Shown: positions 1-7,771 of the stretch, one piece after another
Layout of the letters: every line of letters begins with the position of its first letter
Position numbering within the stretch: position 1 is the stretch's first letter
Source: Sulfuricurvum sp. 17-40-25
GTDB taxonomy: Bacteria > Campylobacterota > Campylobacteria > Campylobacterales > Sulfurimonadaceae
Direction: 5' to 3'
Length of the DNA: 64,000 nucleotides
NCBI GenBank assembly: GCA_002282015.1
Contig: NCIJ01000001.1
Span: 1 to 64,000 of the forward strand
Notes under the pieces: model-generated
Seen by the model: only the letters and a program-made list of their open reading frames with translations
What the model was told of the DNA's origin: nothing
Database searches by the model: none
Translations under genes and position numbers: made by a program

Positions 1-81
1 GATAATTTCTATCTCTTCTTCATGTAACATATTCATTACTTCATTGGCCACTTGTTGTATTTCTTGTAGTTGGATTAGCAT
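1..81 (-). CDS. N-terminal fragment of an unidentified protein, running off the left edge
   Basis: An open frame on the minus strand starts with ATG at position 81, preceded at good spacing by a GGAG ribosome-binding site, and continues to the window edge (27 codons). The visible peptide begins MLIQLQEIQQVANEVMNMLH and continues with a run of Glu/Ile; it looks like a soluble amphipathic helix. Too little is present to name a family. It points the same way as the truncated hemoglobin gene upstream of it and may be co-transcribed with it. Confidence 0.5.
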   Translation of the reverse strand, partial: MLIQLQEIQQVANEVMNMLHEEEIEII

Positions 82-184
82 TTTGTCTCCATAAAATAAT
101 ATTTAATAAATATTATAGCTGTAAAAAGTTTACACCTAACTCACAGCTATCACAAATATAAATTATACTAAAGTAAAAAAATAT

Positions 185-565
185 TTAAATCTTTAAGTAA
201 CGTATAAACTCTTCCGAAAAAAACATCCCTCTTTCCTTAAAACGATTAGAAATATCAGGTACATACACTTCATCAGCTGATGTAGTAAAAAGTTCTATCC
301 ACTTCTTAAAACTTTCTCTATTTATATGAGGGACCTTAATATGAGCGCCATAAATATTTCCTTTATATGTCTTTAGACCTAAAAGTTCAGCCAACCAAAA
401 ATCAGCTAAAAGCTCTATGTGCTCTATCCAGTCTTCATTTTTGATATCATCTCCAAGTTGATGTATAAAAAAAGGGCCTAATTCGCTATCAGCAATAGCT
501 CTATTATAAAACAAAGTCATCAATACTCTAAGATTTTCTCTAGTAATACTATTTTGAAGTTGCAG
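185..565 (-). CDS. group III truncated hemoglobin (first copy), start codon unclear
   Basis: Small heme protein of the group III truncated globin family (Campylobacter Ctb type), which binds O2/NO. Visible hallmarks are the ELGPFF segment after the first helix, a GAH motif supplying the probable proximal His, and the KWIELF helix with its conserved Trp. The first in-frame ATG/TTG (about 523) would delete half of the first helix. Homology (ITRENLRVLMTLFY, like the Ctb N-terminus) continues upstream to a CTG at 565, which has an AAGGA ribosome-binding site six bases before it. An out-of-frame ATG at about 572 would restore a normal N-terminus if one A of an AAAA run were removed. So this is either a CTG start or a one-base frameshift. 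A second, intact copy lies at 19837. Family confidence is high; the 5' end is uncertain. Confidence 0.8.
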   Translation of the reverse strand: MQLQNSITRENLRVLMTLFYNRAIADSELGPFFIHQLGDDIKNEDWIEHIELLADFWLAELLGLKTYKGNIYGAHIKVPHINRESFKKWIELFTTSADEVYVPDISNRFKERGMFFSEEFIRYLKI

Positions 566-661
566 TATTCATCCTTTTTAATACATTGCCGATAGATACA
601 TGTATCATAAAGGCAAAGGTGATTTCTTTGAAATAAAATTATATCAAATTGATAATAAAAG

Positions 662-1633
662 CTACTTCTTAACTTTAAATAGAGGTATTTGTAAAAAATC
701 AAACTTTTTAATTAACTCATTTAAATCATTATCTATCGCTTCACCGATAAATATCATAATCGATGGTTCTGTATACGACTCTAACTCTTCAAATGAGACA
801 TCACCAAATGAGTAATTAATAACAAGAGGATTTGCAACATCATTTGTTCTCACAACACCTTTTACTCTATATATACTTTTAGGAAGGGCATTCAACACTG
901 CTTCAATATCATTGAATTGTATATTATCTTTTAGATAAGCCACTTTTTGCGTTATTGAATTTCTTGTGGTGTGGTCAAGATGTTGATAGTCTTTTGCAAA
1001 TCCGATGATTTCATCAACTTTATATACGCCATCAAAAACTTCCTTATTCAGAAGACCTTGTTGGGCAGTATCAATTACATATCTGTCAAAAATCATCTTA
1101 CCTGTAAGATTATTTTTAATATTGTATTCTTCTTTGATCCCGATGACCTCTTTCCTAACAGTTTCTAATTCAGAATCAGTCACTAAATCAGTCTTATTTA
1201 ATACGATTATATTTGAGCCACCAATTTGATATTTGGCAGTTGAATTATCTTTATATGAATCTAGATTTTTAGAATCAACAACACAAATAACCCCTTCAAC
1301 AGCAATACCAAGATTTTGTAAAGACAAAAATATAGGAAAAGGTTCCGATGCACCCGAAGTTTCTACAAATATTATCTCAGGATTATATTTATTCATAATC
1401 TCAATAACACCGCTTTCAAATTCTTCAGCTAATTGACAACAGATACATCCCTCAGATATTTCAAGTACTTCACTGTACACATTGCTTAGTATATTACCAT
1501 CAACACCGATATCGCCAAACTCGTTTACCACAATAGCGACTTTTTTATCACTAAAATATTTTTTTACTGTATTTATAAGCATGGTAGTTTTACCAACACC
1601 TAAAAAGCCAGTAATAACAAATGATTGAATCAT
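662..1633 (-). CDS. CobW/P47K-family G3E GTPase, putative metallochaperone
   Basis: A 323-residue G3E P-loop GTPase. Walker A is GFLGVGKTT at residues 9-17, the metal-binding CxCC motif is GCICC at 62-66, and the guanine-specificity motif NKTD lies near residue 147. The C-terminal part matches the CobW C-terminal domain. Members deliver Zn, Co or other metals to client enzymes. The ATG start follows AAGG at good spacing. No cobalamin or urease genes are nearby. The closest metal-requiring clients are DabA (a zinc protein) and the iron-sulfur OFORs, so zinc delivery to DabA is a possible but unproven role. An inverted repeat lies just upstream (1715-1741). Confidence 0.9.
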   Translation of the reverse strand: MIQSFVITGFLGVGKTTMLINTVKKYFSDKKVAIVVNEFGDIGVDGNILSNVYSEVLEISEGCICCQLAEEFESGVIEIMNKYNPEIIFVETSGASEPFPIFLSLQNLGIAVEGVICVVDSKNLDSYKDNSTAKYQIGGSNIIVLNKTDLVTDSELETVRKEVIGIKEEYNIKNNLTGKMIFDRYVIDTAQQGLLNKEVFDGVYKVDEIIGFAKDYQHLDHTTRNSITQKVAYLKDNIQFNDIEAVLNALPKSIYRVKGVVRTNDVANPLVINYSFGDVSFEELESYTEPSIMIFIGEAIDNDLNELIKKFDFLQIPLFKVKK

Positions 1634-1714
1634 ACGTATACCTTAAAAGTTTAATTTTGATTGAGGGGGAATGAAATTTGTAAATGGATAAATAATTTTG
1701 TGCAGTGTTATAGT

Positions 1715-1741
1715 TACAACTGTACAAAATGTACAGCTGTA
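1715..1741. promoter_or_regulatory. inverted repeat upstream of cobW, candidate operator
   Basis: Ten/eleven-base arms (ACAACTGTAC / GTACAGCTGT, one mismatch) are separated by five bases. The core can be read as TGTACA-AAA-TGTACA. It lies between the end of the first OFOR operon and the start of cobW, both on the minus strand. No T-run follows on either strand, so an operator for cobW is more likely than an intrinsic terminator. The regulator is unknown; a metal-responsive regulator would suit a CobW gene. Confidence 0.5.
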
Positions 1742-1748
1742 GTATTGA

Positions 1749-2453
1749 CTAGTGTGGAGTTGGAGCATCCAACATTTGTTCAAAACCAACTTCTTTACAC
1801 CATTCAACAGTCAAGTCAAATGCTGCAGATGCAGTGTCAAGATTTTTTTGGATAAGATCCATCTTCTTTTGAAACTTTTTCTCAATAGCTGAGTCAAGTG
1901 TGGCAGTACCACCAGAAGCTGTATATTTCTTAAGGAATCTATCTTTAATACCTTCTTCAATAGCAGGCTTTCCAACAGTACCTAATGCACCAAACAATGC
2001 ACCCAACATTGCCATATTAGTAGCAAGTTCAGTTCCTGCTTGCTCAATAGCAAACTGAGTAAAATCACGAGTTAGAACTTTTACATTCAAGTCAGATAAT
2101 ACTTTTTTATCATGGTCAGTCAAAAGATCAACATCACTGTTGATGATAACTAGACCATTTTCTTTGATACCAGCATAAAACGGCATTGTGTATGATTTAC
2201 CCATAGTAATAACTTGTGGGTGGTAGATCATGACGATATCTGGATAGATAACTTCACCTCTGTCATAAACAGGTACCGTTCCAATTCTTGCATAACTCTC
2301 AGATGGAGCCATACGCTTTTCAGCACCAAAAAATGGATTAGAAACAGCGTAATAACCTGCTGTATCTGCTGCAGTTGCTGCGATGTGTGCAGCAGTAACG
2401 GCACCTTGCCCACCTAGGGCAGGCATTCTTATTTTAATTGAATCTTTTGACAT
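1749..2453 (-). CDS. 2-oxoacid:ferredoxin oxidoreductase gamma subunit, first complex (PorG/ForG type)
   Basis: Gamma subunit (234 aa) of a five-subunit OFOR, which reductively carboxylates acetyl-CoA or succinyl-CoA using reduced ferredoxin. The N-terminus RMPALGGQGAVTAAHI carries the GGQG motif typical of this Rossmann-like domain, and SGGTATLDSAIEKKF near the C-terminus is shared with the second complex. Its start overlaps the beta-subunit stop (TAATG), giving translational coupling. It is the last gene of the D-E-A-B-G operon. Which 2-oxoacid is used cannot be told by eye. Confidence 0.9.
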   Translation of the reverse strand: MSKDSIKIRMPALGGQGAVTAAHIAATAADTAGYYAVSNPFFGAEKRMAPSESYARIGTVPVYDRGEVIYPDIVMIYHPQVITMGKSYTMPFYAGIKENGLVIINSDVDLLTDHDKKVLSDLNVKVLTRDFTQFAIEQAGTELATNMAMLGALFGALGTVGKPAIEEGIKDRFLKKYTASGGTATLDSAIEKKFQKKMDLIQKNLDTASAAFDLTVEWCKEVGFEQMLDAPTPH

Positions 2454-3319
2454 TATAAACGCCCCTCTTCTTTCAATTTTGCTAAGAGTTCTTCTGCTTC
2501 TGGTGAAACAAATTTGAACGCAGCAAATCTCTCTTTGTCTTGTTCTTTCATCTCTCTAAGTCCTTCATTGGCATTTAGGCCAATTTCAAGAATACAAGGT
2601 GTATAAATATTAAGGAAAGTAGGTCCAAGATAACGAGCTACAAAAATCGCTTCTCTAACTGCTTTAGCAACTGCTTTAGGTGCAGAAGCTGTCATGTTCA
2701 TAGAATAATGACAACCAGATGTTACAGCCAATTCCCACATTCTTACTTTTTCAAACTTCTTACCAGTAGGTGCCATTTTGAAAACTTGACCTTTTGGAGT
2801 TGCGCCTGATTCTTGTCCACCAGTATTTGCATAAACTTCGTTATCAAAACAGATAGTCGTGATGTTCTCTTGTCTAAAGAATGATTGAAGTGTATAGTCA
2901 AGTCCGATGTCAACAGTAGCACCATCACCCGCTAAAACAACAACGTCTTTTTCAATTTCTGGAAATCTCCAGTCTAATACTCTTTTGATACCAGTTGCAA
3001 CTGCGTTTTGGTTACCGAAAAGTGAGTGTACCGTGTGAAGTGCAATATGTGGAAACATCAATGATGTACAACCAGTTGAGTTAACAATAACAGTATCTTC
3101 AGGTTTAGGCAATGCCGCAAGTACATATCTTAATGCAGCTGCTTCTGGACAACCAGCACAAAGTGAGTGCTCTTCTAGCAACTCTTTTGTTTCAGGAAGT
3201 TCTTTAATACCACGTTTATCTGTTGTTGCAGACCATGTAGCGTTTTCCTCAAGATCAATGATCTCTTTAGGCATAATGTCTCTAAATTCAGGATTGATTT
3301 TATAGATATTTGTTCCCAT
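2453..3319 (-). CDS. 2-oxoacid:ferredoxin oxidoreductase beta subunit (TPP-binding), first complex
   Basis: Beta subunit (288 aa) carrying thiamine diphosphate and the proximal [4Fe-4S] cluster. The CxxC pair CAGC, a further Cys in STGC, the TPP-binding stretch AGDGATVDIG, and DNEVYANTGGQ are visible. The segment HSLFGNQNAVATGI resembles pyruvate oxidoreductase beta chains (HSLFENAAAVASGI), a weak hint that this complex is the pyruvate synthase. The ATG follows AGGAG. It lies between the alpha and gamma genes and is tightly coupled to gamma. Confidence 0.92.
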   Translation of the reverse strand: MGTNIYKINPEFRDIMPKEIIDLEENATWSATTDKRGIKELPETKELLEEHSLCAGCPEAAALRYVLAALPKPEDTVIVNSTGCTSLMFPHIALHTVHSLFGNQNAVATGIKRVLDWRFPEIEKDVVVLAGDGATVDIGLDYTLQSFFRQENITTICFDNEVYANTGGQESGATPKGQVFKMAPTGKKFEKVRMWELAVTSGCHYSMNMTASAPKAVAKAVREAIFVARYLGPTFLNIYTPCILEIGLNANEGLREMKEQDKERFAAFKFVSPEAEELLAKLKEEGRL

Positions 3320-3321
3320 AA

Positions 3322-4524
3322 TTATGCTCCTTTTCCAGAGTTGATTTTTTCCATAACTTCTCTTAAAATTGCTTCAGCAGGCATACTCATACCACCAGCA
3401 ACTCTTGGTCCACCGACAACATTAGCGTCACATTTTCCATAAAGACATTTTTTAACTTCTTTTTCTAACCAGCCAACAACGTTAAACTCAGGAACAAAAA
3501 TAGTTTTTACACCTTTTAATGCTTCAAGAAGCTCAGCTTCTGGGAAAGGTCTGATAGTTCGTAATTTGATAACTTTGGTTTTAATTCCCAATTTAGTCAA
3601 TTCTCTATGTGCTTCTTTAGCTTGATACGATGCTGTACCACAAGCAACAAATGCAATCTCAGCATCTGCATCACCAGTAACATGAACAAGACCTTTAAGG
3701 TAGTGTCTAGCATAAGGAACAGAACGCTCAACTGCAGATCTGATCTCCCACTGCCAAGAAGCATGTGTAGCATAAGAAATATAGTTAGATTTCATTACAA
3801 ATGGATCTCTTAAAAAACGGCCCGGAGGTGTTTCTGAATCAATCGCTGGCAATGGTGCTCTATTTGGATCGTACGGGAAAAGTGCAATGTCATCCTCAGG
3901 AAGCATAACTGACTCTCTCGTGTGAGATACAAAGAATCCATCAACAACAGTAATAATTGGAACGTGAACATCAGGTTTTTCAGCAACAACAAAAGCTGCA
4001 ATTGACATGTCAAATAGCTCTTGAACGTTTTCAGCATACCAAATCTGACAACCAGTTTCTAACATGTATGAAACTTCCAAGTTATCTGGCTGAATCGTAA
4101 GTGGTGAGTTAATACCACGAGCCATTAGGATAAGTTGACATGGAATTCTTGTACCAGACCACTGAGCAAAGTTTTCCATTGCTCTTAGTGTACCTGGTCC
4201 AGAAGTCGTAGTAATTGTTCTAGCACCTGCCATCGCACAACCAGCGACCTCAGACATTACACCAAACTCGTTTTCACCTCTAAAGTATACACCTACATAA
4301 CCTTCAGCCCAAAGTTCACCAATAAGGTGAGCCGCTTCAGATTGTGGAGTAATAGGATACGATACAGATGCGTCAACTGTACATCTTTTTACTGCTTCTT
4401 TCAAAACCTCAGAACCAGTCATAAAGTGCTTACTTCTAGGAGCTTCGAAAAGCATATGGTCTGCTGTAACTAGCGTTTGTCCAGACCAATTTTTTGTTTC
4501 TGTCATATCACTTCGTTTACTCAT
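3322..4524 (-). CDS. 2-oxoacid:ferredoxin oxidoreductase alpha subunit, first complex
   Basis: Alpha subunit (400 aa) with the pyrimidine-binding and transketolase C-terminal-like domains. The YPITPQSE motif is the hallmark substrate/TPP region, followed by the GPGTLRAMENFAQWSG stretch and the C-terminal domain (VKTIFVPEFNVVGWLEKEV). ATG with AGGAG upstream. Only two bases separate it from beta and 15 from the E subunit upstream. Roughly half of the residues match the second-complex alpha subunit, so the two complexes are old paralogues with probably different substrates. Confidence 0.92.
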   Translation of the reverse strand: MSKRSDMTETKNWSGQTLVTADHMLFEAPRSKHFMTGSEVLKEAVKRCTVDASVSYPITPQSEAAHLIGELWAEGYVGVYFRGENEFGVMSEVAGCAMAGARTITTTSGPGTLRAMENFAQWSGTRIPCQLILMARGINSPLTIQPDNLEVSYMLETGCQIWYAENVQELFDMSIAAFVVAEKPDVHVPIITVVDGFFVSHTRESVMLPEDDIALFPYDPNRAPLPAIDSETPPGRFLRDPFVMKSNYISYATHASWQWEIRSAVERSVPYARHYLKGLVHVTGDADAEIAFVACGTASYQAKEAHRELTKLGIKTKVIKLRTIRPFPEAELLEALKGVKTIFVPEFNVVGWLEKEVKKCLYGKCDANVVGGPRVAGGMSMPAEAILREVMEKINSGKGA

Positions 4525-4539
4525 TTTAATCTCCTATTT

Positions 4540-5109
4540 CTATAGTTTCAGTTCTGATTTTACTTCTCTGGCAATTTTTATGAACTTTTCAAGCTCATGA
4601 GAGTGCATATCTCTTAATGTTGCCATTGCATCTTCATGACCTGACAAACCACAAATTGCGATTGTGTAACAATCTGTTTCTGCTCTTACGATTTTTAAAG
4701 CAACATTTGCATAGTGACAATGTACACCAATAAATATAGCTGCTTTAATTTCGTTATGCCAAATTGTCAAGTTAGGATGATTTGGATTGATTTCTACTTC
4801 AGCATCAATCTTTGGATACTTAGGTCTGTAATCGTACATTGGAATCATCTTAGCGTTAAGAACTTCAGACATCTCTTTGATAAGTTTAGCTTTTTTCTTA
4901 GACTCTTCATTGTAACCATATAACACTTGTGGACCAGGGAAAATTGTTGCATTTTCACTTGTCAACATCACTTTTGCAATTTCTCTCATTGCAATTTCTT
5001 CATCAACCACTTTTGTTAATAAAAGTGCTTTTCCTTCTGGTGGTGTAATTACACCTTCATACACAGCCGTAGGATACGGTGAATAATACGCTGGGCCTTG
5101 ATTTGCCAT
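4540..5109 (-). CDS. fifth (E) subunit of the OFOR, PorE/ForE-like, first complex
   Basis: A 189-residue protein specific to five-subunit OFORs; databases often name it after a CO dehydrogenase beta-subunit family. Its biochemical role is not settled. Conserved blocks shared with the second copy are IFPGPQ, DYRPKYPKID, EINPNHPNLTI and the Cys/His-rich GVHCHYAN...TDCYT, which could bind metal. This first copy lacks the roughly 50-residue C-terminal extension of the second. Strong ribosome-binding site AGGAG. It lies between the ferredoxin subunit and alpha. Confidence 0.85.
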   Translation of the reverse strand: MANQGPAYYSPYPTAVYEGVITPPEGKALLLTKVVDEEIAMREIAKVMLTSENATIFPGPQVLYGYNEESKKKAKLIKEMSEVLNAKMIPMYDYRPKYPKIDAEVEINPNHPNLTIWHNEIKAAIFIGVHCHYANVALKIVRAETDCYTIAICGLSGHEDAMATLRDMHSHELEKFIKIAREVKSELKL

Positions 5110-5168
5110 AAGATCTCCTAATGTTTTTATTTACAGTATAAGTTTTGAATTAAATATAAATTATAGAC

Positions 5169-5396
5169 TTATTCTTCTTTACCGTGAACCATTTCCATCG
5201 TAATACAATTACGACTTAGCATATCAGTACACACGTACACACAAAGTGCACAGCCTTTACATCTATCTTCATCCACCCAAGATGTATTCCCAACTTTATC
5301 GAACATAAGCGTATTTGCTTCTGGACAATATAGTGTACACGTATTGCATTTATACTCAGCACACATGTCTGCATTAACTTTTGCTACATAATACAT
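5169..5396 (-). CDS. ferredoxin-like delta subunit of the OFOR, first complex
   Basis: A 75-residue 2[4Fe-4S] protein that passes electrons between ferredoxin and the catalytic subunits. The first motif is C12-x4-C17-x2-C20-x3-C24-P, with an unusual four-residue first gap; the second is C46-x2-C49-x2-C52-x3-C56. First gene of this operon, with GGAG five bases before the ATG. The protein is identical to the delta subunit at 15484 except for the last residue (Glu here, Asp there), although the other subunits have diverged strongly. Confidence 0.93.
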   Translation of the reverse strand: MYYVAKVNADMCAEYKCNTCTLYCPEANTLMFDKVGNTSWVDEDRCKGCALCVYVCTDMLSRNCITMEMVHGKEE

Positions 5397-6160
5397 TTCT
5401 ACTCCATATGATGACTTAAAACATAGACATTTGCCATGACAATTGACATTACTAAAATAACTTCAGTAATATCGAGTTAAAAAACTATAAATATAAAAAT
5501 TTTGAAAATCAATCTTTTTATAGTTTTAATAACACATATTTGTCAGCTCAGCTACATTTATGTTCTTAAATGGGACTTTAACTAAAAAAACCTTTCACTT
5601 TTCTTTAATATAAGTTAGTTAAATATATTTATTAAAAAATTAAATTCCCGTGTCGTAATGATGGATAATAGCATTCATCTATCTATTATTGTTATGCAGT
5701 GTGTGAAAATATTTTCACACACTATCATCTCAAATCCATCCATTAAAATAATAGTTTTCTACCTAAATCTTAGCTTTAATTATGAACCATCATCTGTATC
5801 AATAACTTATCTTACAAATATAAATGCTAAAAGTTCTGTTACAAAATAATCGCGCAGTCATTAATACAATCTAGCCCATAGAGAAATATCAAATGTAATA
5901 CGTTATACAACCTATATATTTGAATTAAGCCATTGGTATTATAAACTGAAATTGTAACACCGTCAACTGTTAGATCTAAGTTTGAAGCATCTTTATTATT
6001 ATGTTTTTTACAATATAATCTATAATTAAGAGAGATCCTTTATCAATGTAGCATTGACGCTTTATTATAAATTCACTGTTTAATCAGTACTCCAGCCATA
6101 ATAAAGAGCGAATATTACACTCGTTAGATAAGAATTTTTAGTGGATTATAGGAGTTTTTA
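5397..6160. other. long AT-rich divergent intergenic region between the first OFOR operon and the DAB operon
   Basis: About 760 bases with no credible gene; the open frame at 5658-5849 has no ribosome-binding site or coding character. It must hold the promoters of both divergent operons. Notable contents: an inverted repeat AAAACTATAAA (5481) / TTTATAGTTTT (about 5517), the perfect 26-base palindrome at 5698-5723, and an 11-base direct repeat at 6134 and 6154. Its length and palindrome suggest regulated expression of the carbon-fixation genes. Confidence 0.7.
5698..5723. promoter_or_regulatory. perfect 26-bp palindrome, candidate operator for OFOR/DAB
   Basis: The arms AGTGTGTGAAAAT and ATTTTCACACACT are exact reverse complements with no spacer. 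It lies 302 bases from the OFOR operon start and 438 bases from dabB. There is no T-run on either side, so it is not a typical terminator. The size and symmetry fit a homodimeric transcription factor, for example one sensing CO2, redox state or nitrogen. The regulator is not identifiable here. Confidence 0.55.
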
Positions 6161-7771
6161 GTGGAAAAAATCATATTGCTTATTCCAAGCATACCAATTT
6201 TTATAGCATTGATTCTATTTTTTGTCACAAAAAAAGAGTTAATACCAAAAGTCAGTATCATGCTCTCAAGTATGCTGGCTCTCCTTGCATTGTATGGAAC
6301 TTATTATGTTATAAGTAATGGTACACCTATTATTGGATTTGATGGATTGCTTATTTATAATCAACTGTCAGCTATTTTGGTCCCATACGTTGCAATTTTG
6401 GGTTTAGTAATCCGTAAATATGCAACTAAATATATGTGGGATGAAGCAGGTTACAGAAGATTTTTTATTCTTTTAAACTTTATCTTTTCATCAATCTATT
6501 TACTTGTAATGAGTAACAACCTCATTGTGTTAGCACTAGCTTGGCAGCTTCTAAGTATTAGCCTGTATCTTTTGGTATCATTTAATGTAGGTTCCAACAC
6601 TGCTGTAAGACATGCACGATGGATTATGATAATACATAAAGGTGCTGATCTAGTCTTCATACTTGCAATAGTACTCACCTATCAAACGTTTGGAAGTTTT
6701 GACTTAGCGATACTGAGTGAAAAATGGTTGGCTATGTCTCACAATGCTGTTAATAATCCAATCGTTTTTGTCATAGGACTACTATTCTTGATAGCTGCTA
6801 TGATGAAATCTGCCATTATGCCATTTCATATTTGGTTACCATACACATCTGAAGCCCCTACTCCGGTATCAGCTGTAATGCACGCTGGTGTTGTGAATGT
6901 TGGAGGGATACTACTAAATAAATTAGCGTATCTATTACTGTTAACACCCGCTGTACTTAATATCGCATTTATAGTTGGTCTGCTTACAGCAATTTTTGCA
7001 TCTATTATTATGCTAACTGTCTCTGATATCAAACGTTCACTAGGATACTCAACTGTAGGGCAAATGGGATATATGATCATGGAAGTCGGTCTTGGTGCAT
7101 TTTCCTTAGCTATCTATCACTTGATTGTCCATGGTATTTTCAAAGCCACTCTCTTTTTAGAATCAGGTGGACTCATTAGATTGGCCAGACATGAACCTAA
7201 CCTTCCAAAGCGTCTTTCTTATGAACTCTTTTGGGAAGAAAAAATTAAAAGTAAAAGTAAAAAGATTTTCAACTACTTAGCCTTTTTCACCATCTTGCCA
7301 GTTGTCGTTTTTGTCGGAGTCAAAATGGTTTTAAGTGAAGAGTTCTTCCAATTTAATGCTTCAATTGTTATTTTAGCATTTGCTTGGCTTACAGGAACAC
7401 AATTATTTTTGTCATTTTTTAAAGTATCAAAGTCTGAATCCTTTAAAATGATACTTGCTTTGGTTAGTTCATTTATTATCATCTTGTTTACCTATGAGTT
7501 TATTGGATTAGAGCTTGAACATTTCATATATGGTGATGATGCATTATTATTTTATAAAGCTGCAACGTTAAACGTAACCATGCTAATGGCGCTTGTAATG
7601 TTAGCTGCAATAATGATTGTTGGATGGTTATTTATGTATAAACAACATTTTGTGGATGTTCCAGAAGCTGGAAATAAACCAGCTAAATTCAAATGGTTAT
7701 TCTATAAATTTTTAGCAAAAGAAGGCTATTACTTCAGTCTATTGAAAATTTTTAAAAAGGATAATGCATGA
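6161..7771 (+). CDS. dabB: DabB, proton-channel-like membrane subunit of the DAB inorganic carbon pump
   Basis: A 536-residue polytopic membrane protein of the NuoL/Mrp antiporter family that partners DabA; the DAB complex takes up CO2/bicarbonate energised by the cation gradient. The conserved antiporter blocks PFHIWLPYTSEAPTPVSAVM and YSTVGQMGYM, followed by LIVHGIFKATLFLESGG, are present. The start is GTG with AGGAG upstream; an 11-base repeat TTTTTAGTGGA occurs both over the start and 20 bases before it. Its stop overlaps the next ATG (ATGA), so the operon is translationally coupled. Identification rests on both sequence and the adjacent dabA. Confidence 0.92.
   Translation: MEKIILLIPSIPIFIALILFFVTKKELIPKVSIMLSSMLALLALYGTYYVISNGTPIIGFDGLLIYNQLSAILVPYVAILGLVIRKYATKYMWDEAGYRRFFILLNFIFSSIYLLVMSNNLIVLALAWQLLSISLYLLVSFNVGSNTAVRHARWIMIIHKGADLVFILAIVLTYQTFGSFDLAILSEKWLAMSHNAVNNPIVFVIGLLFLIAAMMKSAIMPFHIWLPYTSEAPTPVSAVMHAGVVNVGGILLNKLAYLLLLTPAVLNIAFIVGLLTAIFASIIMLTVSDIKRSLGYSTVGQMGYMIMEVGLGAFSLAIYHLIVHGIFKATLFLESGGLIRLARHEPNLPKRLSYELFWEEKIKSKSKKIFNYLAFFTILPVVVFVGVKMVLSEEFFQFNASIVILAFAWLTGTQLFLSFFKVSKSESFKMILALVSSFIIILFTYEFIGLELEHFIYGDDALLFYKAATLNVTMLMALVMLAAIMIVGWLFMYKQHFVDVPEAGNKPAKFKWLFYKFLAKEGYYFSLLKIFKKDNA

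Noticed and set aside
22-160. Possible regulatory element or terminator left of the globin
   Set aside because: Only AT-rich sequence and the start of the partial gene are seen; no convincing hairpin.
520-702. Minus-strand open frame between the truncated globin and cobW
   Set aside because: It overlaps the 3' end of cobW, has no ribosome-binding site, has Phe/Tyr/Leu-rich random composition, and runs through the real globin N-terminus in another frame.
1661-1855. Cys-rich plus-strand frame opposite the gamma-subunit end
   Set aside because: Antisense shadow of the gamma gene plus the inverted repeat; no ribosome-binding site.
5658-5849. 63-codon plus-strand frame in the OFOR/DAB intergenic region
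   Set aside because: It contains the palindrome, has no ribosome-binding site and looks like translated AT-rich non-coding DNA.
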